Shown here: positions 57,553-64,000 of the stretch, piece by piece
Position numbering within the stretch: the stretch's first letter is position 1
Layout of the letters: every line of letters starts with the position of its first letter
Assembly (NCBI GenBank): GCA_030737875.1
Contig: CM060915.1
Span: 627,628,786 to 627,692,785, forward strand
Reading direction: 5' to 3'
Length of the DNA stretch: 64,000 nucleotides
Origin: Allium sativum
Lineage: Eukaryota; Streptophyta; Magnoliopsida; Asparagales; Amaryllidaceae
Translations under genes and position numbers: made by a program
The notes under the pieces: generated by a model
Told to the model about the DNA's origin: nothing
Seen by the model: the letters and a program-made list of their open reading frames with translations, nothing else
The model's database searches: none

Positions 57553-59925
57553 ATGCACCGATCCACCACGATCCGAAGTGATGACCAGATTACGACTCGA
57601 CCTGGAAAGGAGCCTATGGCTCGCTCCTACCGTCCTGGCCCCTCCGCTCGACCTGGCTCAAGCTCTTTGCGCATAAGAGAAAATGATGATGATCAATATG
57701 ACCCTTCTGCTCCCGTAACTGAGGGAGATCTTTCTCGCTTTTCTGAAATGTGGGAGAGGTTGTTTGATGAATTGGCTGCTCAAAGGCAGGAGAGTTCCGT
57801 TTTGCGACAGAACTTGACTGCTATGGATAGAAGGCTCAATGATCTCGCAAGGCAAAGGACGCCCCCAGTTCGTCCGCTCACCCCAGAATACTCTTCTTCG
57901 TCAGAGGAATCGCCAAGACCTCTGCGGCGACCATATGAGAGGCCTGAAAACATAGAGCAGCTTCGATTTGGAACCCTGCCATCACGGGAAGAAGAGGCAC
58001 TAGGTGCAGGGCCCTCAAACCGCAATGTGAATGATCGTGCCGCGACTCCCAGAGCTCGAGGTATGGACAGCCCTGTTCAGAATAGACTCCCTCAGCCCCT
58101 TCGCCGTACAAATGCTCATGGTAACAGGGGGCATCGAAGCCCAATCCGAGCCCCGGATTTCGTGGCCGCTCCTGGAAGGGAGATTAGAGAATCCCACCGA
58201 GCAAGAAGCGCTGACCCCGAGCCTCCGCTGACCAGTGCAAATGTTGCAGCTATGATCCATCAAATTCTGGCAGATAGCCGTGGACAACGAAATGAAGATT
58301 GGGGAATTGACCGCAGTCACACCACTTTCACTGATGACATTTTAGATGCGACGTTCCCGAGGCGCTTCAACATGCCGCAGATGAACCGTTACGCGGGTAG
58401 ATCTGATCCCGTCCAACATCTGATGAGATATTCTTGGTCAATGACCGCTGCCGCAGCTTCTGACGTTGTCAAGTGCAAAGCATTTCCCATATTCCTGGAG
58501 GATGTAGCGTTATTATGGTTTACTCGCTTACCAGCAAGATCAATTTCCAGCTTCAGGGAGTTGAGTGAAAGGTTTGTGGAACAGTTCCGCATCTATGCAC
58601 AAAAGACGAAGAGTGTGATTGACTTGTTCCTTGTCAAGCAACGACCAGGCGAGAGTTTGAGGGTGTATCTAGACCATTTCAACCTAGCCGCTACTGAAGT
58701 CAAAGATCCTCATGAGCCAACTGTTGTGGCAACCCTAATTGATGGGGTAGATAAAGACACCGAATTTGGGAGATGCCTGGCCGGCAAGCCACCTCATACT
58801 AGAGAATTATTCTATGAAAAAGCTAACGTGCACTTACGCCGGGAGGAAGTATATGCTAACCGAAAGGCAAAAACGACCGATAAAGAGGAAATCCAGAGCA
58901 ATGTCGCAATTAAGCAGATAGGAGACAGCTCGGGGAAGGTCGAGGTTAATGTCGGAAATCGGAACCAGGGTGGTCGTCAGTCAGGAAACAATGGTAATAA
59001 CAGTAATGGCAACAACCGGAAGAGGAATCGAGGGAACGACTCCCAGAGAAGGACTCGTCCCAGGTCTTTTGAGAGTTATACGCCAATAAACGATACTTTG
59101 GAGAATATCTTCATGGATTCGGACAACGTCCTCCAAAATAAAAGGCCTCCTCACAGAGAGTCGACGGAGAAAGAACGTGAAACGGGGAAGTTTTGTCTCT
59201 TCCATCAGATTCATGGCCATTCGACAAATGAATGTCGTCACCTAAGAGATGTGGTCGAGAGGCTTCTCCGAGAAGGAAAATTGGATGAATACAGAGTGAC
59301 ACCCAGAGACAGGGGGCAAGCCGTACAGGCCCCAAATCAGAACCAGAATCAACCTGCTGTCAGGCCAACTGCCAAGCAAAAGGGAAAGGACCTTGTTATC
59401 AATACCATAATCGGAGGGCTTTATCTCGCCGGGCACGGTTCCAAGGCATTGGATCAGTATGTCAATACAGCCAAGCAACACCTCGGGGTAGGGGAGTGTA
59501 GCAACCTTGAGGACAACGTCCCGGTAAAGCAACAAAAGATGATGTCCGACGACGTCGTTTTCCGCGAACGAGAAAGCATTGGAGTCCATGCTTCGACTGA
59601 AGATCCATTTGTAATCACAGTACCTATTGGCCCGGCCACTGTTCATAAAGTCTTGGTGGATAACGGGAGTTCTGTCAACATTCTTTTCAAAAAGACATTC
59701 GACCAGATGAATCTCGAGATAAAAGACTTGAAGCCCTGTGAGGGATGGATCCGTGGATTTAACGGAGCATCCACCGCTCCAATGGGTTATGTAGAGCTAC
59801 CAGTTACACTTGGGGAAGGAGAACGCCAGAGAGTGAGAATTCTTCCCTTCGTGGTTTTGGATATTGAATCACCCTATAATGCCTTTTGGGCCGACCGGCC
59901 CTCGCAAAGTTTAGAGCCTGTATAG
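57553..59925 (+). CDS. gag: Tat Gag-protease, open frame without its natural start and end
   Basis: The 790-residue open frame has a charged N-terminal region. A Gag capsid domain follows at about 260-440 (AFPIFLEDVALLWFTRLPARSIS and RPGESLRVYLDHFN). Then comes an Asn-rich basic stretch (GNNGNNSNGNNRKR), a zinc-knuckle-like CLFHQIHGHSTNEC from residue 548, and a protease with VDNGSSVNIL (D703). The frame ends in a false tail after a frameshift near 59886, where the conserved YNAxxGRP motif passes to another frame. The ATG at 57553 is internal to gag; the natural start is 57277. Confidence 0.85.
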   Translation: MHRSTTIRSDDQITTRPGKEPMARSYRPGPSARPGSSSLRIRENDDDQYDPSAPVTEGDLSRFSEMWERLFDELAAQRQESSVLRQNLTAMDRRLNDLARQRTPPVRPLTPEYSSSSEESPRPLRRPYERPENIEQLRFGTLPSREEEALGAGPSNRNVNDRAATPRARGMDSPVQNRLPQPLRRTNAHGNRGHRSPIRAPDFVAAPGREIRESHRARSADPEPPLTSANVAAMIHQILADSRGQRNEDWGIDRSHTTFTDDILDATFPRRFNMPQMNRYAGRSDPVQHLMRYSWSMTAAAASDVVKCKAFPIFLEDVALLWFTRLPARSISSFRELSERFVEQFRIYAQKTKSVIDLFLVKQRPGESLRVYLDHFNLAATEVKDPHEPTVVATLIDGVDKDTEFGRCLAGKPPHTRELFYEKANVHLRREEVYANRKAKTTDKEEIQSNVAIKQIGDSSGKVEVNVGNRNQGGRQSGNNGNNSNGNNRKRNRGNDSQRRTRPRSFESYTPINDTLENIFMDSDNVLQNKRPPHRESTEKERETGKFCLFHQIHGHSTNECRHLRDVVERLLREGKLDEYRVTPRDRGQAVQAPNQNQNQPAVRPTAKQKGKDLVINTIIGGLYLAGHGSKALDQYVNTAKQHLGVGECSNLEDNVPVKQQKMMSDDVVFRERESIGVHASTEDPFVITVPIGPATVHKVLVDNGSSVNILFKKTFDQMNLEIKDLKPCEGWIRGFNGASTAPMGYVELPVTLGEGERQRVRILPFVVLDIESPYNAFWADRPSQSLEPV

Positions 59926-62900
59926 CCCCCTGGTGCTTGTTATTGAAGTTTCCTACAGAAGCTGGTGTTGGTATTGTCAGAGGAGATCAGGTTGCCGCAC
60001 GAGCATGTTATATTGCAGAGCTAAAGCTACTCCGCAACGGAGGAGACATAGAAACCAAGGGCGCTTCTCCCCCCACAAGGGCGGAGACCTCATAGCAATT
60101 AAAGAGGATAACCGTAGGAGAGTCGCCCAGAGAGTTGCCCAAGGATATAGATCCCAGAGAGGACAAAGAACCTGGGGGCAGAATGGCGACTCCCAACGAG
60201 ACAACAGTGGATGTACCGATCAATGATAGTGACCCAGAGAAGGTCCTTAAGATTGGATCCCAGTTAAATCCGAATTTAGCTAAAGAACTGACGGATTTCT
60301 TAAAAGATAATTTGGATGTATTTGCTTGGACCCACGCAGACATGTGCGGGATATCTCCATCAATCATGAGCCATTCATTAAGCATTAACCCTAAGCATCC
60401 TCCGGTAAAACAAAAAAGGCGAATGCTGGGCCCAGAGAGGTCCGCTGCCTTGAAAGAAGAAGTTGGAAAGCTAAAGAGTAATGGATTTATCAGAGACTCA
60501 ATCTACCCGGACTGGATTTCAAATCCAGTTCTGGTAAAGAAGGCCAACGGGAAGTGGCGAATGTGTATCGAATTCTCGGATTTGAATAAAGCCTGCCCGA
60601 AAGACAGTTTTCCGTTACCCAGGATCGATCAGTTGGTGGACTCAACGGCGGGTCATGAACTTCTCTCCTTTATGGATGCTTATTCAGGATATAACCAGAT
60701 TCCAATGCATGTTCCAGATCAAGAACACACTAGCTTTATTACGGTTCTGGGATTATACTGCTACGTGGTAATGCCCTTTGGCTTGAAAAACGCAGGCGCT
60801 ACATATCAACGGTTAGTGAACAGAATGTTTAATAACCAGATTGGGAAAACAATGGAAGTATACGTCGACGACATGTTGGTTAAGTCCAGGCAATCCTCCA
60901 ATCACACTACGGATTTAGCAGAGATGTTTGGCATTCTTCGAAAGTACGGGATGAAACTCAACCCAACAAAATGTTCATTCGGGGTCGCCTCCGGAAAATT
61001 CTTGGGATTCATCGTCAGTTCTCGTGGGATTGAGATTAATCCAGACCAGATCGCAGCAATCAGAGACATTCAGGAGCCTAGGAAGATTAAAGATGTGCAA
61101 AGCCTTGCAGGGAAAGTAGCCGCACTAACCAGATTCATCTCCAGGGCTACAGACAAATGCATCCCATTCTTCGAATTGATAAAGCGAGGAAAACGCCACT
61201 TCAAATGGACGCCTGACTGCATAGCGTTTCAGAACTTGCTGAGTCATCTGGAGAAATCTCCGATATTATCTAAGCCGGTGGATCACGAGGACTTATTCGT
61301 GTACTTGGCAGTGTCGTCCCAGGCGATCAGCTCAGCATTGGTGAGAGAAGAAGATAAAGTTCAAAGACCAGTGTATTATGTGAGCAAAAAATTGGCGGCA
61401 GCAGAGCGTAATTTTCCAAGGATAGAAAAGTTGGCATACAGTTTGCTGATTGCCTCTAGAAAGCTTCGTCATTATTTTCAGGCTCATCCCATTACCGTGT
61501 ACACTGATCATCCACTCAAGCAAGTTCTACAGAGACCAGAAGCGTCTGTAAGACTACTCAAATGGAACATTGAGTTGAGTCAATTTGATTTGAACTTTCA
61601 GCCCCGGCGGTCAATACGGGGGCAAGTGATAGCCGATTTCATAGCAGAGTTTACTGTCCCGGAGGAAGATATAGTGAACGATGAAGCTGACCCCTCAAAC
61701 TTACTTCTCGATCCCAGTGCCTGGAGATTGTATACTGATGGCGCTAGGAATGACAAGAGATCTGGCGCTGGAGTAGTGCTTGAAACTCCTGAGAAACGGC
61801 TGATATCCTATGCTATCCGGATGGAGTTTCACGCCACTAACAACGACTCCGAATATGAAGCCCTGATAGCCGGGTTAAGAATCGCAAAGGAGTTGGAAAT
61901 CACAAAGCTGGACATATTTTGCGACTCCAAGTTAGTTGTGAACCAGGTCACTGGAAAATTCCAAGCCAAAAGCCCAAGATTGATTTTATACTTGGAGAAA
62001 GTGAAGGAGTTGCTGAACGGCTTCGATCACTACAGCATATCTCATATTCCGCGGTTAGAGAATCAACAGGCGGATAAGTTGGCAAAGATGGCTAGTTCCG
62101 ACGATCCTGAAGAGACTGGACTAGCCCCAGTTGAAGTACTTCGATCTCCTAGTATAGATCAGATGGAAATTGATCCGTTACTAGAGACGGAACCAGAAAT
62201 GGAGTCATGGATGACCCCTCTAAAGAATTTCTTGACAAATGGAACGCTTCCGACCAAGAAAAGCGAGAGGCGTAGAGTAATTCGTAAAGCATCCCGATAC
62301 GTTCTGCAAGGCGGAGTTCTTTACAGACAGGGATTTTCGATGCCCCTTCTCCGGTGTATAGCTCATGACGACATCAAGCGTGTGCTGCAGGAGGTACATG
62401 AAGGTGAATGCGGCGATCACACTGGAGGGCAAACATTGGCGAAAAAGGTGTTGCGGCATGGTTATTTCTGGCCTACCATAAACAAAGATGCGGCGAAGTA
62501 CGCACGACAGTGTGATACATGCCAAAGATTTTCAAAGATACCTAGGGCACCTCCTAGTCAGTTAAAAACGATGACAAGCCCATGGCCTTTCGCTATGTGG
62601 GGAATTGATATCATCGGAAGTCTCCCCATAGCTAAGGGCGGAGCGAAGTTCGCTATTGTAGCTGTAGACTATTTCACTAAGTGGGTCGAGGCTGAGTCAT
62701 TGACTACAATCACAACCAAACGAGTGGTCAATTTCATCGTTAGAAACATCATCTGACGATTTGGGATTCCAAAGAGTGTTATAACTGACAACGGAACTCA
62801 GTTCGATAGCACTGAATTCAGAGACTTCTGCCAGAAATACCACATTGAGAAACGGTACACCTATGTGGCGCATCCGCAGTCGAACGGACAGGTCGAAGCG

Positions 62901-63428
62901 GCGAATAAAGTGATTAAGTCCATTCTGAAAAGAAGACTGAAACGGGCCAGAGCCATGTGGGTTGATGAATTACCCTTAGCACTATGGGCCTACAGGACAA
63001 CGTATAAATCGGCAACAGGCCATACCCCCTTCTCCCTTGCTTTTGGAGCAGAAGCGGTCATCCCGGTTGAGATAAAAGTACCTTCTCACCGAGTGACTTA
63101 TTACGATCCGATGACTAATAACGAATTGCTCCTTGAATCCTTGGATATGATCGAAGAAAAGAGGGACGAAGCAGACCTGCGTGCCTTGAGATGCAAACAA
63201 CAGGTCGCCCGATACTACAACAAAAAGGTTCGAGCCCGAACCTTTGAACCCGGAGACTTGGTTCTGAAGCGTGTCTTTCCAGCCCCAACTCATATGGGTG
63301 CGAAGTGGGAAGGACCGTACTCCATTATGTGCAAGTTTGATAATGGAACCTTCAAGCTAGCAACCGTAGATGGAAAGGAAATCCCCAGAGTGTGGAATGC
63401 CCAACATTTACGGCCGTATCTAACGTAA
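59886..63428 (+). pseudogene. pol: Tat pol: RT, RNase H, second RNase H, integrase, two stops
   Basis: One frame runs from GRPALAKF (protease end) to the stop at 63426, broken only by TAG at 60093 and TGA at 62754. Residues are counted from 60135. RT has D181 and YVDD 243-246. A Ty3-type RNase H follows (about 385-505); its first catalytic position reads VYLAV with no aspartate, as usual in Tat. The extra RNase H has LYTDGA (D535), E575, D597 and D647. Integrase shows the HEGECGDH and CDTC zinc ligands. After the second stop come TDNGTQF and QVEAANK, with 35 residues between D and E, and then GPY. Confidence 0.9.
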
Positions 63429-63740
63429 AGATGTCAGATATGTTCTTTTGCTTTATTAAGGACCATGTACAAGGCACGACTTGCCTAGAATAGTCCGATT
63501 TCTTGAGCAAAAAATTATAAAGTGGACGTAGGTCATGATTCGACCGAACCACTGTAAAAATATTGTGTGTCGTTTACCTTTATTGCACTATTATTTATCT
63601 GCCTTTCTATTTTTATGGAAATTGCTGTGAACCATGCAACGATCACAGAAGCGTATAATTTTAGGTGCCTTCCATCAGAATGGAATGCAATCACCAGTCA
63701 AAACTCTGAGGGTGCGATAAAGCAAATCATATCATTGATA
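63429..63740 (+). other. Tat 3' noncoding region with an LTR-like motif
   Basis: The segment 63518-63572 (ATAAAGTGGACGTAGG...CCGAACCAC...TGTGTGT) strongly resembles 57006-57058 inside the 5' LTR. It precedes the repeat-rich tail, so it is either LTR sequence copied into the body or a shared RNA signal. No gene is seen. Confidence 0.6.
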
Positions 63741-64000
63741 GCGCTCTAACTCTCCAGAGCCAAGAGAGAGCATAACGGACATGAAGGCGATGTCCGTAAG
63801 TCATGGCGGTGTACCATGATCAGAACCGCCTTGACGGAACTCTAACCTCGGCGACTGCCAGGAGAATATAAAAGCGTCTCCGACTGAGCGCTGAGAAAGA
63901 GCTCCTACCCCGCTGAAGGATCGGGGAGCGATTGAACTGCTGAGCTCGAACTCTAACTCTCCAGAGCAGAGAGAGTATAAAAGCGTCTCCGATTGAGCGC
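63741..64000 (+). repeat. Repeat and hairpin tract at Tat 3' end
   Basis: AACTCTCCAGAGC occurs twice (about 63747 and 63955) and TATAAAAGCGTCTCCGA(C/T)TGAGCGC twice (about 63868 and 63975), so a ~110-210 bp repeat has begun. Between them lie hairpins ACGGACAT/ATGTCCGT (63775-63797), TCATGG/CCATGA (63801-63819) and CCCCG/CGGGG (63908-63926). Tandem repeats before the 3' LTR are known in Tat elements. Confidence 0.75.

Larger units (their letters stand above)
56416..64000 (+). mobile_element. Tat-lineage Ty3/gypsy element, defective, 3' end off-window
   Basis: The plus-strand order is LTR, PBS region, gag, protease, RT, RNase H, second RNase H, integrase and a long 3' noncoding region. The extra RNase H between RNase H and integrase is the hallmark of plant Tat elements. 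It lacks a chromodomain. Several frameshifts and stops make it defective. The base pairs before the LTR (ATCAT, 56411-56415) should be one copy of the target duplication. Confidence 0.9.

Noticed and set aside
57878..58320. Minus open frames within Tat gag
   Set aside because: They are shadows of the plus-strand gag, which has clear capsid and protease motifs.
59886..60095. Programmed frameshift between protease and RT in the Tat element
   Set aside because: The downstream frame also has two plain stop codons (60093, 62754) and gag has other slips, so decay is simpler.

Overview
The window is a stretch of plant nuclear DNA made almost entirely of LTR retrotransposons, most of them nested in one another. 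Evidence for a plant genome: Ty3/gypsy polyproteins of plant type; primer-binding sites matching the 3' end of the initiator tRNA-Met (TGGTATCAGAGC); polypurine tracts of the plant chromovirus type; a second lineage carrying the extra RNase H typical of plant Tat elements; and AT-rich, mutation-decayed spacers. No intact single-copy host gene, rRNA or tRNA gene was seen. The species cannot be named from this sequence.

Layout. (1) 1-11078: element T1, a minus-strand Tekay-like chromovirus; its 3' LTR is cut by the window edge, gag/protease carries three stop codons, and the rest of pol is open. T1 sits inside (2) 11079-16018, the right part of another long LTR (L6). L6 sits in the leader of (3) element E4 (leader and PBS 16019-16391, LTR 16394-24746, minus). 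The E4 LTR is itself split by (4) a complete 5060 bp solo LTR (L5, 16415-21474) with target duplication GAATG. E4 lies in the integrase region of (5) the oldest element, E7 (minus), seen in pieces at 24747-26774, 37546-38987 and from 50771. E7 is further split by (6) E3, 26775-37545, a decayed plus-strand compound with three LTRs, and by (7) T2, 38988-50770, a young complete element with target duplication GCCAC, nearly identical LTRs and one uninterrupted 1462-residue gag-pol frame. (8) 50927-54296 is old, mostly unassigned DNA, probably including E7's decayed LTR. (9) 54297-54575 looks like a fragment of a host gene. (10) 54781-56415 is an AT-rich array of ~133 bp repeats in two opposed orientations. 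(11) 56416-64000 is a plus-strand Tat-lineage element (LTR, gag-protease, RT, RNase H, second RNase H, integrase) whose 3' end lies outside the window.

Functionally, only T2 has every part needed to move by itself: promoter, PBS, gag, protease, RT/RNase H, integrase with chromodomain, PPT and paired LTRs. T1, E3 and the Tat element have PBS and LTR parts but broken proteins.

The most unexpected signal is not a gene. The long LTRs of T1, T2 and E4 carry a pair of stem-loops whose stems differ in sequence between families, and between the two copies in one LTR, but keep pairing through matched changes, while the loop sequence stays similar. They are part of a longer run of hairpins in the predicted transcribed leader. 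A second shared module in U3 joins a cluster of GTCGAC sites to an 18 bp palindrome made of two opposed E2F-like sites.
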